From: Bradyrhizobium sp. 164
GTDB lineage: Bacteria; Pseudomonadota; Alphaproteobacteria; Rhizobiales; Xanthobacteraceae
DNA length: 64,000 nucleotides
NCBI RefSeq assembly: GCF_023073715.1
Contig: NZ_JADPKA010000029.1
Span: forward strand, 124,001 to 188,000
Reading direction: 5' to 3'
This document shows, one piece after another, positions 19,997 through 29,272 of the stretch. Each line of letters starts with the position of its first letter. The stretch's first letter is position 1. Both the position numbers and the translations under genes were made by a program. The notes beneath the pieces were generated by a model, which did not search any database, had not been told where the DNA came from, and worked only from the letters and a program-made list of their open reading frames with translations.

Positions 19997-20761
19997 ATGG
20001 ATTCCCTCAATCCCGACCATCCGCCGCTCACCATGACGCCTGCGACGCCGCGGGTCTGGATGTTCTGGAGCACCGCACTGTGGGGTCTCCTCATCTTCCT
20101 CGCGATGTTCGTCGGGCAGATCGGCGCGATCGTTCTGCTGGTAGCGCAGCGTGGTCTGCCCATGGATCTCGCCTCGCTGCAAGTCGTCGGCCATGAGCCC
20201 CAGGCGCTTGCGCTGTCAGTGGCCATGGGCCTGCCGTCGACGCTGGCCGTGGTCTGGCTTGCCATTCGCATCAAGAAGGCGTCCTTCGTGGATTATCTCG
20301 CGCTGCATTGGCCGTCCTGGAAGCAGCTGCTGTTCGGCGCGGTCGGCCTGGTCCTGATCGTGTTGGCCTGGGAGACAATGTCGCGCGCGCTCGGCCGCGA
20401 GGCGACGCCGGGCTTCATGACAGATTTGTTGAAATCAGGTCGCGACAAGGGCGCCGCAATGGTGCTGCTGTTTGCCTTCAGTGTGGCGGCGCCCATGTCG
20501 GAAGAAGTGTTGGCGCGGGGCTTCCTCTATCGCGGCTGGTCTGCGAGCTTCTTGCGCGTGCCCGGCGCGATCATCCTGTCGTCGCTGGTGTGGACAATCG
20601 TGCACCTGCAATACGACATGTATTTTCTCGCCGAGGTTTTCACCATCGGCCTGTGGTTTGGCTACATGCGCTACCGTGCCAATTCGCTCTGGCTCACGGT
20701 CGTGTTGCATGCGCTCAACAATCTGACCGCAGTGGTGCTGACGATGTGGTTGGCAAGTTAG
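19997..20761 (+). CDS. CPBP-family intramembrane metalloprotease
   Basis: A protein of about 254 residues with seven or so hydrophobic helices. The CPBP (CAAX protease/bacteriocin-processing) motifs are present: SEEVLARGFLYRGW (the EExxxR motif), then SSLVWTIVHLQYD with the second-motif His, and a C-terminal VVLHALNNLTAV. The likely role is proteolysis within the inner membrane; the substrate is unknown. The start at 19997 (MDSLNPD) lies 23 bases after the aidB stop. The gene end touches the convergent transporter gene (20758). Confidence 0.88.
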   Translation: MDSLNPDHPPLTMTPATPRVWMFWSTALWGLLIFLAMFVGQIGAIVLLVAQRGLPMDLASLQVVGHEPQALALSVAMGLPSTLAVVWLAIRIKKASFVDYLALHWPSWKQLLFGAVGLVLIVLAWETMSRALGREATPGFMTDLLKSGRDKGAAMVLLFAFSVAAPMSEEVLARGFLYRGWSASFLRVPGAIILSSLVWTIVHLQYDMYFLAEVFTIGLWFGYMRYRANSLWLTVVLHALNNLTAVVLTMWLAS

Positions 20762-21681
20762 GCGGCCAGCGCGATCGCGACCGGCATCGTGATGGCCGCA
20801 AAAATCGTTTGCAGCGTGATGATCTGCGCCAGCAGCGGCGCGTCGCCGCCCATCTGGCGGGCCAAGACATAGGCGCTGGGCGAGGTCGGCACCGCCGCGC
20901 AGATCGCGACGATCGCGAGGCTGTCGCCGGAGAGCCCGAACCAGGCGCCGAGCCCCAGCGCGAGCGCGGGCATCAGCGCGAGCTTGAAAACGACGCCGGT
21001 GGCCGCGCCGAGGCTCGGGCGCAAGAGACCTTCGAGATGCAGGCCGGCACCGGTGACCAGCAGGCCGATCGCCAGCGAGGAGCGGCTCAGCGCATCCGCC
21101 ACCTCGTGCCAGAGTTTCGGCAGCGGCAGGTGCGTCAGATTGACGGCAAGGCCGATCACGCAGGCCCAGATCAGGGGATTACGAACCACCGTCATGACGA
21201 TGGCGCGTGCGGACTGCTTTTCGGGGGCGGCGTAATGGGCGAGCACCACGACGCTCAACACGTTGACCAGGGGAATGATCGCGACCATCGCTACGGAGGC
21301 GAGCGCCAGCCCGACGTCGCCGAACATATTGGCTGCGACCGACAGTCCGACGAAGGTCTGCCAGCGCGTTGCGCCCTGAAAAATCGAGGTGAAGGCGGGG
21401 CCGTCGATGCCGAGCCGGGTAAGGGCGGGGCGCAGTGCAAGGCACAAGAGTGACATCGCGAGCGCTGACAGCAGCAGCGCGCCGCCGACCCCGGCGACCG
21501 GTACCTTGGAGAGGTCCGCCTTCACCAGCGTCTGGATCAGCAGCATCGGAAACAGCACGAAGTAGGTCAGCCGCTCCAACCCTTGCCACTGCGCATCGAG
21601 CCGCATCAGGCTGCGCTTCAGCACGACACCGAGCACGATGAGGATGAAGACCGGCAGCAGCGCCGCGATCACGACGGCCAT
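20758..21681 (-). CDS. AEC-family transporter
   Basis: A 307-residue integral membrane protein with about ten hydrophobic helices in two halves, the auxin-efflux-carrier/AEC pattern. Helices include VVIAALLPVFILIVLGVVL at the start, SIGPTSPSAYVLARQMGGD-type sequence near the C-terminal half (here AVPTSPSAYVLARQMGGDA), and a terminal ITMPVAIALAA. Family members export or import small organic acids; the substrate is not predictable. It is followed by, and close to, ruvX on the same strand. Its 3' end overlaps the CPBP gene by 4 bases. Confidence 0.9.
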   Translation of the reverse strand: MAVVIAALLPVFILIVLGVVLKRSLMRLDAQWQGLERLTYFVLFPMLLIQTLVKADLSKVPVAGVGGALLLSALAMSLLCLALRPALTRLGIDGPAFTSIFQGATRWQTFVGLSVAANMFGDVGLALASVAMVAIIPLVNVLSVVVLAHYAAPEKQSARAIVMTVVRNPLIWACVIGLAVNLTHLPLPKLWHEVADALSRSSLAIGLLVTGAGLHLEGLLRPSLGAATGVVFKLALMPALALGLGAWFGLSGDSLAIVAICAAVPTSPSAYVLARQMGGDAPLLAQIITLQTIFAAITMPVAIALAA

Positions 21682-21684
21682 GAA

Positions 21685-22176
21685 TCAGTCCGTCCCCGGG
21701 CCAGCGCGAAGATTGGCAAGGCGGTCGAGCGCGCCTTGCAGGATGAAGATCGCCGCGTGCTCGTCGATCACCTCGGCGCGCTTGGCGCGGCTGACGTCCA
21801 TGCCGATCAGCTCGCGCTCGACTGCCGCCGTCGAGAGGCGCTCGTCCCAGAGGCCGATGGGGAGCGCGGTCAGGCCGGCAAGATTGCGGGCGAAGGCACG
21901 GGTGGATTGCGCGCGCGGGCCCTCGCTGCCGTCCATGTTGATGGGCAGGCCGAGCACGAAACCGGCTGCCCTGCGTTCAGCCGCGATGGCGAGCAGCCGG
22001 GCGGCATCCTGCTTGAACGCCTTGCGCTGGATCGTCTCGACGCCGGTAGCCAACCGCCGGTCGGGATCGGACACGGCAACGCCGATGGTTTTCGTGCCTA
22101 AGTCAAGCCCGACCAGCGCGCCGCGCGCGGGCCAGTGTGTTGCAGCATCGACGAGAGGCAGGATAAGAGCCGGCAT
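21685..22176 (-). CDS. ruvX: Putative pre-16S rRNA nuclease (YqgF/RuvX)
   Basis: A 163-residue RNase H-fold protein. Motifs are [19 protein letters not shown] (first catalytic Asp), [14 protein letters not shown], and [17 protein letters not shown] with [13 protein letters not shown] near the end (last catalytic acid). The family matures the 5' end of 16S rRNA and was formerly called a Holliday-junction resolvase. It lies 4 bases upstream of the AEC transporter gene on the same strand. In alphaproteobacteria it often neighbours pyrB or gatC, both of which occur here within 5 kb. Confidence 0.95.
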   Translation of the reverse strand: MPALILPLVDAATHWPARGALVGLDLGTKTIGVAVSDPDRRLATGVETIQRKAFKQDAARLLAIAAERRAAGFVLGLPINMDGSEGPRAQSTRAFARNLAGLTALPIGLWDERLSTAAVERELIGMDVSRAKRAEVIDEHAAIFILQGALDRLANLRAGPGTD

Positions 22177-22259
22177 GGCTTAGCGCATATCACGCGTCGC
22201 GCTGCGGAGTGAACCCTGGACATGGATGCAGTGACACTATTCGGCTTGCCGTGACGGCG

Positions 22260-22475
22260 ATGCTGGTCTGCTATGCATTGGAAGACCGCAGCCATTGGTT
22301 CGTGCCGCTGTTCGCGGCGTGCTGCGCACTCGGCTCGGCCTATGGCTTCTTGCAGGGCGCTTGGCCGTTCGGGCTCGTCGAGGCGATCTGGACTCTCGTG
22401 GCGCTGCGGCGGTGGCACCGGAAGGGCCAGCGACGGAGGCTCGTCTTCGGACCCACCCGAAGAGAGCCTTTCTAA
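22260..22475 (+). CDS. Small membrane protein, unknown function
   Basis: About 71 residues. Two hydrophobic stretches (AMLVCYALED, then WFVPLFAACCALGSAYGFLQ and FGLVEAIWTLVAL) are followed by a basic tail (RRWHRKGQRRRL). It is divergent from ruvX. Other in-frame starts are GTG 22251 and the upstream codon at 22209. I recognise the WPFGLVEAIWTLVALRRW pattern as a small conserved protein in related genomes. No function can be assigned. Confidence 0.6.
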   Translation: MLVCYALEDRSHWFVPLFAACCALGSAYGFLQGAWPFGLVEAIWTLVALRRWHRKGQRRRLVFGPTRREPF

Positions 22476-22507
22476 ATCGGCCGGGCCGCGAAACCGACGC
22501 GGCGTTC

Positions 22508-22556
22508 GGGTGAGGGTAGCGGTGCGCTCTACAGAGACGCTGAAGGACCCTCACCC
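22508..22556. repeat. Palindromic repeat (GGGTGAGGGT arms)
   Basis: GGGTGAGGGT (22508-22517) is the reverse complement of ACCCTCACCC (22547-22556), with about 29 bases between. It is a dispersed-repeat-type hairpin in the 3' region after the small membrane protein gene, and could terminate transcription on either strand. Confidence 0.6.
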
Positions 22557-22616
22557 GGCTTCGGCCAAAACGCGAGGAGATTAGGATGAATTGCCATCGC
22601 GCTTTGGGTTTTTGTT

Positions 22617-22664
22617 GAGCATGATCTCTTCGGAAAACCGCCGCAACTTTTCCGGATCATGCTC
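22617..22664. repeat. Dispersed palindrome (GAGCATGATC arms)
   Basis: GAGCATGATC (22617-22626) mirrors GATCATGCTC (22655-22664). An inner pair CGGAAAA/TTTTCCG makes a nearly continuous hairpin. This element type is frequent in Bradyrhizobium-like intergenic DNA. Here it lies just past the stop of the cyclase pseudogene. Confidence 0.75.
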
Positions 22665-22681
22665 TAGGCCCGTTACAGGCG

Positions 22682-23615
22682 TCAGCGGATCGCGATCGGA
22701 TTGATCATCGCCTGTACGCCGCCGGTCCAGCGCGGCTGGCCAAGTACGAACAGGAATTCGTAGCCCTTGTCCCGGGCAAGCGCAGCCGTGTCCATGTTCT
22801 CCAGGATGTAGGTCCCGTTCATCGCGAGCAGGATCTGGTGTACCTCAAACACGTTCTTGGATTCGAACGGCAGCACCTCGAGACCCCAGGTGTCGGCGCC
22901 AACCGCGACGACGCCCTTGCCGGTCAGGTACTTCGCACCCTCGACACCGAGGCCGGGCTCGGCGGCCGAATAGCGTTTATCGTCCTTGCCGATCAGGCTG
23001 AGCCAGCCGGTGTGGAAGATGACGACGTCGCCCTGACGGATTTCGACGTTCTGCTGCTTGGCGGCCTCCTCGATCTCCTTGACGTTGAAGGCGGTGCCTT
23101 CCTTCACCACGTCGGTCTTGAAATAAGCGGCCATGTCGAGCAGGACGCCACGGGTGACCATCGGCGGCACCTTCTCGATGCCGAGCTTCTTCAACCCGTT
23201 AGGATCGGCGAAATCGGCGAGCTTGTTGCCGTTGTAAGACGTGCTCGATGCCGAGATGGCCGAGCCCGTCGAGCTGGCTGCCGATGCCGACCCAGGTGTC
23301 GAGGATGTCGTCGTTATAGGTCGCCTTGTTAGGACCGAGACCCGGGCTGCCGGCTTGTCCGGGCTGCACAATGGTCAGCTTGAACGCGCGCGGCGGATAG
23401 GCTGGTGTCTGCGGCGTGACGGGAATGCCGAGGGCATAGGTCTTGCCGGTCTTCACCAGTGAGGCGGCTTTCACCACGAGTTCGGGTGTCATGTAGTTGG
23501 CGGCGCCGATCTCGTCGTTCGGACCCCATTTTGATTTGGTCCAGTCCTGTGCACTTGCAGTTCCTGTTATCGCCGACAACGCAGCGACACAGCACAACAC
23601 GAGGGTATTGCGCAT
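22682..23615 (-). pseudogene. Cyclase-family protein, frameshifted
   Basis: A putative exported cyclase/metal-dependent hydrolase (kynurenine-formamidase-like fold) split between two frames. The 5' part starts at ATG 23615 after GGGAGG. It has a signal peptide (MRNTLVLCC through GTASA) and runs to IGSQLDGLGHLGIEHV. Near 23232-23240 the frame breaks. The 3' part resumes with YNGNKLADFADPNGLKKLGI and continues through VVIFHTGW and GADTWGLEVLPFE to the end at 22682. One extra T, or the loss of two bases, after GIEHV explains the break. Apart from this the coding sequence looks intact, so it is a recent mutation or a sequencing error. Confidence 0.8.
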
Positions 23616-23815
23616 TGATAGTCCTCCCGATGTTTTGGCTTCGTTATGGTTTCGCGCCGGCCAGTGACGCATCGTAACGCAGAACAGTCGGACGCTTCAA
23701 ACTTTTCGACGTATTGCGCTGCGACGGCCGAGCACGGCATCCGCAGGGCACGACGAATTCAGGTGCGACAGAGTTGTGACAGCGAATTTCGCGCGGTGGA
23801 ACGAATTGCGCCGCG

Positions 23816-24706
23816 TCAGGCCGCGATGACGTCGTCATCCTTCGTCAGGCACGCGGCAAAACCGGAGAGCGCGCTGGTTTGGTGTCCGGCGCAGCGCTGG
23901 ATGAAAAGCGTTTCGGCGCGGGCGTGCGAGGCGCCCAGCGCGTGGATCGACACGCTTCCGTTCATCGCGCTGCGTTCGACCACAATGCGCGGCAGCAGCG
24001 TCACGCCCATGTCGGCAGCGACGCAGCCGATCATGCCATCCAGCGTGCCGAGCTCGAAGCGCGCCGCCGACGGCCAGCCGAACTCGACGAACACCTGCTC
24101 GAGCCGTTGGCGGTAGGTGCAGCCGGTGCGGAACACCAGCGCCGTCGGGCCGGGCTCCGGCGTGCCGGCGCGCAGCTCGGCCAACGAAGCCCAGCGCCGC
24201 GCGCTGACCAGCACCAGCTCTTCGCGGAAGGCGCTCGTCGCAATGAGCTCGGCATGCGCGATGGGACCCGCGACGAAGGCGCCGTCGAGCGAGCCGTCGA
24301 GCACGGCGGCGACGAGGTCTGCGGTCGGCGCGGTGCGCAGAGAAAGGCGCACGGCAGGAAAACGGCGGTGGAAATCCGCCAGCACGGGCGGCAGCCGCAC
24401 GGCCGCGGTGGTCTCCATCGATCCAATCGCGAGCGGTCCCTTCGGCTCACCGTCATCTTGCGCGGCGAGCACGGCTTCACGCGAGAGCGCCGCCATTTTT
24501 TGCGCATAGGGCAGGAGGCGTTTGCCGGCACCGGTCAGCGTCATGCCGCGGCTGTGACGTTCGAACAGCGGCGTGCCGATCTCGGCTTCCAGCGCCTTGA
24601 CGCGCTGCGTGACGTTGGACTGCACGGTATTGAGCTCTTCGGCGGCGCGCGTGATGCCGCCGGTACGGGCGACCACGGCAAAGGTCTGGAGATCACTGAG
24701 TTCCAT
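23816..24706 (-). CDS. LysR-family transcriptional regulator
   Basis: A protein of about 296 residues. The N-terminal winged helix is MELSDLQTFAVVARTGG, then AAEELNTVQSNVTQRVKALE and GTPLFERHSRGMTLTGAG. It is followed by the periplasmic-binding-like effector domain (GSMETTAAVRLPPVLADFHR, VAAVLDGSLDGAFVAGPI). I choose ATG 24706 because it gives the normal start. It is divergent from the first nitronate monooxygenase gene, about 96 bases apart, and so is a likely regulator of that gene or of the cyclase downstream of it. The effector is unknown. Confidence 0.93.
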   Translation of the reverse strand: MELSDLQTFAVVARTGGITRAAEELNTVQSNVTQRVKALEAEIGTPLFERHSRGMTLTGAGKRLLPYAQKMAALSREAVLAAQDDGEPKGPLAIGSMETTAAVRLPPVLADFHRRFPAVRLSLRTAPTADLVAAVLDGSLDGAFVAGPIAHAELIATSAFREELVLVSARRWASLAELRAGTPEPGPTALVFRTGCTYRQRLEQVFVEFGWPSAARFELGTLDGMIGCVAADMGVTLLPRIVVERSAMNGSVSIHALGASHARAETLFIQRCAGHQTSALSGFAACLTKDDDVIAA

Positions 24707-24802
24707 GGCATCGTTCCGCATTTGAGATGGCAGCGTTCTCTAGAATTCAATTTTAGAGAATGCTATTCGCGGCTAGTGTTCCTGTCCAGAGTGGGAGGAC
24801 GC

Positions 24803-25810
24803 ATGCCGATCGCCACGCCACTGACCGAGCTTCTGGGGATCAAGCATCCCATTCTGTCGGCTCCCATGGACACCATTGCAGGCAGCCGGTTGATCCGTGC
24901 CGTCAGCGGTGCCGGCGGCTTCGGAATCTTGGGTGGTGGCTACGGCGACCGGGCCCGGCTGGAGGCCGAAACCAAGGAGCTGAAGGGTCTTGCGCCGTTC
25001 GGTGTCGGCTTCATCACCTGGAGCCTGGCAAAACAGCCGGAGCTCCTCGACATTGCGTTGGACGCCCAGCCGCAGGCCATCATGCTGTCGTTTGGCGATC
25101 CCGCGCCGTTCGCGCCGCGCATCAAGGCGGGCGGCGCGCGATTGATCTGCCAGGTGCAGAGTGAGGACATGGCGAAGCAGGCGCTCGATGCTGGCGCGGA
25201 CATCCTGATCGCACAGGGTACCGAGGCTGGCGGCCATGGCGCATCGCGCACTACGATCGACATCGTGCCTGCGATCGTCGATCTCGCGGCAGGGCGCGTG
25301 CCGGTCGTTGCGGCCGGCGGTATCGCGGATGGCCGGGGTCTCGCTGCAATGTTGATGCTGGGCGCATCCGGCGTGCTGATCGGCACGCGCTTTTATGCGA
25401 GCGTGGAGGCCAATGGCGCGGAGGAAGCGAAGCGGCGCATTCGTGACGCCGACAGCAATAATACCGTGCGCGGCGTCGTCTTCGACTGGTCGCGAAATCT
25501 GTTCTGGCCGGCGCCGTTCACCGCGCGCTCGCTGGTCAATGATCACATCAAGCGCTGGACCGGCCGCGAGATCGAGTTGATGCAGCGCGCAAGCGAGGTC
25601 GCCGTGGAGTATGCTGCGGCGAAGGCCGCGGGCAATTTCGAGATCGCGGCGGTTTTTGCCGGCGAGGCGGTCGGACTGATCCATGACATTCCGTCCGCCG
25701 CGGAGATCGTCGAGCGGATTGCGCTTGAGGCGGAGCAGTTGCTGGAGGGCCGGCGGAATTCGATAGTCGCGGCGCAGAATTCTTCACCCTCCCCCTCCAG
25801 GGGAGGGTAA
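24803..25810 (+). CDS. Nitronate monooxygenase (copy 1)
   Basis: A 335-residue FMN-dependent TIM-barrel enzyme of the 2-nitropropane dioxygenase family. It has PILSAPMDTIAGSRLIRAVS, then [24 protein letters not shown] and GASGVLIGTRFYA for FMN-phosphate binding. Such enzymes oxidise alkyl nitronates. ATG 24803 follows GGGAGGACGC. The last ten residues (NSSPSPSRGG) are encoded by a palindromic repeat that also supplies the stop, so the native C-terminus was probably altered by its insertion. It is divergent from a LysR gene and followed by a paralogue. Confidence 0.92.
   Translation: MPIATPLTELLGIKHPILSAPMDTIAGSRLIRAVSGAGGFGILGGGYGDRARLEAETKELKGLAPFGVGFITWSLAKQPELLDIALDAQPQAIMLSFGDPAPFAPRIKAGGARLICQVQSEDMAKQALDAGADILIAQGTEAGGHGASRTTIDIVPAIVDLAAGRVPVVAAGGIADGRGLAAMLMLGASGVLIGTRFYASVEANGAEEAKRRIRDADSNNTVRGVVFDWSRNLFWPAPFTARSLVNDHIKRWTGREIELMQRASEVAVEYAAAKAAGNFEIAAVFAGEAVGLIHDIPSAAEIVERIALEAEQLLEGRRNSIVAAQNSSPSPSRGG
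25786..25808. repeat. Palindrome at the 3' end of nitronate monooxygenase 1
   Basis: ACCCTCCCC (25786-25794) and GGGGAGGGT (25800-25808) form a 9 bp stem with a 5-base loop. It overlaps the last codons of the upstream gene, and the stop codon follows at once. It resembles a dispersed GC-rich hairpin element and could attenuate read-through into the next gene. Confidence 0.65.
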
Positions 25811-25834
25811 GCAAAAACGAGAAAGAGACACACC

Positions 25835-26911
25835 ATGTGGCCTGACCGTCGACTGATCGATCTCTTCAAGATCGAATTCCCGATCGTGCTAGCGCCGATG
25901 GCGGGCGTGATGGATACAGAGCTGGTGATTGCGGCCGCGCGGGGCGGGGCGCTGGGGTCGCTGCCTTGCGCGATGATCTCGCCGGAGAAGGCGCGCGAGC
26001 AGGTTGGTCTCATCCGCCAGAGCGTGAAGGCGCCGGTCAATCTGAACTTTTTCTGCCACACGCCGGTCGAACTCACGACCGAGGCCGAGGCACGCTGGAA
26101 GCAGCGGCTCGCGGGCTATTACACCGAGCACGGTCTTGATCCGGCGGCGCCGATCGCTGCGGCGAACCGTGCGCCGTTCGACGCGGCCTTCTGTGAGGTC
26201 GTCGAGGAGCTGAAGCCGGAAGTCGTCAGCTTTCACTTCGGCTTGCCGGAGCAAACTCTGCTCAAGCGTGTGAAGGCAGCCGGCTGCCTCGTGATCTCAT
26301 CGGCCACCACGGTGAAGGAAGCGGTCTGGCTCGAGCAGCGCGGCGTCGACGCCATCATCGCGCAAGGCGCGGAGGCGGGCGGTCATCGCGGCATGTTCCT
26401 GACCGACAAGATCGCGGAGCAGCCCGGCACCTTTGCGCTGGTGCCGCAGGTCGTCGATGCCGTGAAGGTGCCGGTGATCGCCTGCGGCGGTATTGCGGAT
26501 GGGCGCGGCATTGCCGCGGCCTTTGCGCTCGGTGCATCCGGTGTGCAGATCGGCAGCGCCTATCTGCGCTGTCCTGAATCCAAGGTCACGGCGGGAGGCC
26601 GCAAGGCCCTCGCCGAGGCGGGCGACGAATCCACTGTCATCACCAATGTCATGACCGGTCGTCCGGCGCGCGGTGTCCAGAACCGGCTGATGCGCGAGGC
26701 TGGCCCGATCTCGCCGGATGCACCTCCCTTTCCCCATGCTGCGACCGCGCTCGGGCCCCTGAAAGCGGCTGCCGAAAAGCAGGGGAGGGTGGATTTCACC
26801 AATCTCTGGGCTGGGCAGGCCGTGGCCCTCGGCCGGGACGTCCCCGCGGCCGAATTGACCCGCGATCTCGCCAAATCGGCGCTAGCTCGCATGAAAGCGC
26901 TCGCTGGATAG
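25835..26911 (+). CDS. Nitronate monooxygenase (copy 2)
   Basis: A 358-residue protein of the same family as its upstream neighbour. It has [63 protein letters not shown] and the C-terminal INLWAGQ-like [12 protein letters not shown]. The conserved PAPFPHA-type segment ([13 protein letters not shown]) marks the class I nitronate monooxygenase branch. The two genes are 24 bases apart and probably co-transcribed, but their sequences differ enough that they are not a recent duplication. Confidence 0.92.
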   Translation: MWPDRRLIDLFKIEFPIVLAPMAGVMDTELVIAAARGGALGSLPCAMISPEKAREQVGLIRQSVKAPVNLNFFCHTPVELTTEAEARWKQRLAGYYTEHGLDPAAPIAAANRAPFDAAFCEVVEELKPEVVSFHFGLPEQTLLKRVKAAGCLVISSATTVKEAVWLEQRGVDAIIAQGAEAGGHRGMFLTDKIAEQPGTFALVPQVVDAVKVPVIACGGIADGRGIAAAFALGASGVQIGSAYLRCPESKVTAGGRKALAEAGDESTVITNVMTGRPARGVQNRLMREAGPISPDAPPFPHAATALGPLKAAAEKQGRVDFTNLWAGQAVALGRDVPAAELTRDLAKSALARMKALAG

Positions 26912-26988
26912 GTGGGAAGCGCCGGTTGCGGCGCAAAACCGGCCTCTGCTATACGGCACATAGGTTTTGCCGTGAGAGGCCTTATATA

Positions 26989-27276
26989 ATGTCCGTCGAC
27001 GCCACGACCGTCCGCCGCATCGCGCATCTGGCGCGCATTGCGGTTTCCGAGGACGAGGTTCCGCATTTGCAGGGCGAACTCAACGCCATGCTCGCCTTCG
27101 TCGAGCAGCTCTCGGAGGTCAATGTCGAGGGCGTGGAGCCGATGACCTCGGTCACGCCGATGCAGATGAAGAAACGGCAGGACGTCGTCACGGACGGCGG
27201 GATCGCCGATGATATCGTTGCCAACGCGCCCGCGACCGAAGGTCACTTTTTCCAGGTGCCGAAGGTCGTCGAGTAA
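26989..27276 (+). CDS. gatC: Asp/Glu-tRNA amidotransferase subunit C
   Basis: A 95-residue GatC that stabilises the GatCAB complex converting misacylated Asp-tRNA(Asn)/Glu-tRNA(Gln). The N-terminus is [20 protein letters not shown], with the family motif [20 protein letters not shown], followed by a [17 protein letters not shown] stretch and a VPKVVE end. GAGAGG lies 9 bases before ATG 26989. A TATAAT sequence overlaps the start codon, probably by chance. It is the first gene of an operon that includes two extra small genes. Confidence 0.95.
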   Translation: MSVDATTVRRIAHLARIAVSEDEVPHLQGELNAMLAFVEQLSEVNVEGVEPMTSVTPMQMKKRQDVVTDGGIADDIVANAPATEGHFFQVPKVVE

Positions 27277-27294
27277 CTTTTAGGACGTGGTCCG

Positions 27295-27507
27295 ATGTGT
27301 CTGCTTTGCGACGATGAGAAGGCCTATCAGGCCTACATGACCTATCTCGACAAGATGGAGCGGCAGGGCAAGGCTGCCGATCCCGACGTCGCCGTCAATG
27401 CCGTGCTCGACGAGATCGAGGCCGCCGCAAAAGCAGCCGCCAAAAAAGACGACCCGGCCAACGACAAGACCCTGTCTCCGTTCTTCTGTAGCCCGATCAA
27501 TAAATGA
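27295..27507 (+). CDS. Small CxxC protein in gat operon, unknown
   Basis: A 70-residue protein inserted between gatC and gatA. It begins [20 protein letters not shown], has an Ala/Lys-rich helical middle, and ends [11 protein letters not shown], giving three cysteines (CxxC plus a distal Cys) suitable for a metal or disulfide. It overlaps gatA by 4 bases (ATGA, 27504-27507), so translation of gatA is coupled to it. I do not recognise a named family. Its fixed position suggests a role linked to GatCAB or simply a hitchhiking gene. Confidence 0.75.
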   Translation: MCLLCDDEKAYQAYMTYLDKMERQGKAADPDVAVNAVLDEIEAAAKAAAKKDDPANDKTLSPFFCSPINK

Positions 27508-28979
27508 CCGATTTGACATCGCTGACGCTCGCCGCGGCCCGCAAGGGTCTCGCCGACAAGACTTTCACGTCGCTCGAGCTGACCGATGCGCATCTTTCCG
27601 CGATCGAAGCTGCGCGCGTGCTCAATGCCTTCGTCATGGAGACGCCGGACCAGGCGCGCAGCATGGCGCGCGAGGCGGACGCCAGAATCGCCAGGGGCGA
27701 CGCCGGTCCGCTCGCCGGCATCCCGCTCGGGATCAAGGATCTGTTCGCGACCAAGGGCGTGCGCACCACAGCGTGCTCGAAGATCCTCGACAATTTCGTG
27801 CCGACCTACGAATCGACCGTGACGTCGCAGCTCTGGCGCGACGGCGCGGTGTTGCTCGGCAAGCTCAACAATGACGAGTTCGCGATGGGTTCGTCGAACG
27901 AGACCTCGTGCTTCGGCCCGGTCGGCAATCCCTGGCGGCGCGACGGTTCGAACGCAACGCTGGTGCCGGGCGGCTCGTCCGGCGGTTCGGCCTCGGCCGT
28001 AGCGGCGCTGCTCTGCATGGGCGCGACCGCGACCGACACCGGCGGCTCGATCCGCCAGCCGGCCGCGTTCACCGCGACCGTCGGCATCAAGCCGACCTAT
28101 GGCCGCTGCTCGCGCTGGGGCATCGTCGCCTTTGCCTCCTCGCTCGACCAGGCCGGCCCGATCGCGCGCAGTGTGCGCGATGCCGCGATGCTGCTGCGCT
28201 CGATGGCCGGGCACGATCCGAAGGATACGACCTCGGTCGACATCCCCGTGCCGGACTACGAGGCTGCGATCGGCAAGTCCGTGAAGGGCATGAAGATCGG
28301 CATCCCCAGGGAGTATCGTCTCGACGGCATGCCGGCCGAGATCGAGAAACTCTGGAGCGCGGGCGCGGACTGGCTCAGGAGCGCCGGCGCCGAGCTTGTC
28401 GAGGTGTCGCTGCCGCACACCAAATATGCGCTGCCGGCCTATTACATCGTGGCGCCGGCAGAGGCGTCCTCCAACCTCGCGCGCTATGACGGTGTGCGCT
28501 ACGGCCTGCGCGAGCAGGGCAGGAACATCATCGAGCTGTACGAAAACACCCGGGCCGAGGGCTTTGGCGCAGAGGTGAAGCGCCGCGTCATGATCGGCAC
28601 CTATGTGCTCTCGGCCGGCTATTACGACGCCTATTACCTGCGGGCGCAAAAAGTACGTACGCTGATCAAGAAGGACTTCGAGGACTGCTTCACCAAAGGC
28701 GTGGATGCCATCCTGACGCCGGCGACGCCGTCGGCTGCCTTTGGCATCGGCGAGAAGGGCGGCGCCGATCCGGTCGAGATGTACCTCAACGACATCTTCA
28801 CGGTGACCGTGAACATGGCGGGCCTGCCCGGCATCGCCGTGCCCGCCGGCAAGGACGCGCAGGGCCTGCCGCTCGGCTTGCAACTGATCGGCCGTCCCTT
28901 CGACGAAGAGACGCTGTTCTCGCTCGGCGAGGTGATCGAGCAGGCTGCCGGCCGCTTCAGGCCCGCGAGGTGGTGGTGA
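27504..28979 (+). CDS. gatA: Asp/Glu-tRNA amidotransferase subunit A
   Basis: A 491-residue amidase subunit that releases ammonia from glutamine for GatCAB. Its amidase signature residues are the catalytic Lys in [10 protein letters not shown], the cis-Ser in [13 protein letters not shown] and the nucleophile Ser in [14 protein letters not shown]. The later [15 protein letters not shown] and [20 protein letters not shown] are typical of GatA. It overlaps the small CxxC gene upstream by 4 bases and the next small gene by about 10, giving tight operon coupling. Confidence 0.97.
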   Translation: MTDLTSLTLAAARKGLADKTFTSLELTDAHLSAIEAARVLNAFVMETPDQARSMAREADARIARGDAGPLAGIPLGIKDLFATKGVRTTACSKILDNFVPTYESTVTSQLWRDGAVLLGKLNNDEFAMGSSNETSCFGPVGNPWRRDGSNATLVPGGSSGGSASAVAALLCMGATATDTGGSIRQPAAFTATVGIKPTYGRCSRWGIVAFASSLDQAGPIARSVRDAAMLLRSMAGHDPKDTTSVDIPVPDYEAAIGKSVKGMKIGIPREYRLDGMPAEIEKLWSAGADWLRSAGAELVEVSLPHTKYALPAYYIVAPAEASSNLARYDGVRYGLREQGRNIIELYENTRAEGFGAEVKRRVMIGTYVLSAGYYDAYYLRAQKVRTLIKKDFEDCFTKGVDAILTPATPSAAFGIGEKGGADPVEMYLNDIFTVTVNMAGLPGIAVPAGKDAQGLPLGLQLIGRPFDEETLFSLGEVIEQAAGRFRPARWW

Positions 28980-29272
28980 ATGTCGCCGCGTTCATCGCGA
29001 GCCTTGACGGCGCGGCGCCTGCGCCGGAATTGAACGCGTCGCTCGCCGGCCTCTGGTGGGCGGCCAAGGGCGACTGGGAGCGCGCACACAGAATAGTCCA
29101 GGACGAGAGCAGCCGCGAGGCGGCGTGGGTGCATGCGTATCTGCACCGCGTCGAAGGTGATCTCGGCAATGCTGGCTACTGGTACCGCCAGGCCGGTCAG
29201 CCCGCGGCAAAGGATTCATTGGAAGCAGAGTGGGAGCGGATCGCTGCCACGCTGCTTGGGAGCAAGACATGA
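28970..29272 (+). CDS. Conserved protein between gatA and gatB
   Basis: A 100-residue soluble protein. It has a [20 protein letters not shown] start, then a Trp-rich helical region ([42 protein letters not shown]). Start codons GTG 28970, 28973 or 28976 overlap the gatA stop. Its stop overlaps gatB as ATGA (29269-29272). The helix-turn-helix repeat resembles TPR-like hairpins, with GDxxNAxYWYRQAG as in small conserved proteins of unknown role. Coupling at both ends indicates it is genuinely translated with gatA and gatB. Confidence 0.8.
   Translation: MVVNVAAFIASLDGAAPAPELNASLAGLWWAAKGDWERAHRIVQDESSREAAWVHAYLHRVEGDLGNAGYWYRQAGQPAAKDSLEAEWERIAATLLGSKT

Noticed and set aside
23879..24802. In-frame 5' extension of nitronate monooxygenase 1 across the LysR gene
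   Set aside because: The extension is antisense to LysR. ATG 24803 has a good RBS and the family start.
27342..28883. 513-residue frame opposite gatA
   Set aside because: Antisense shadow of gatA.
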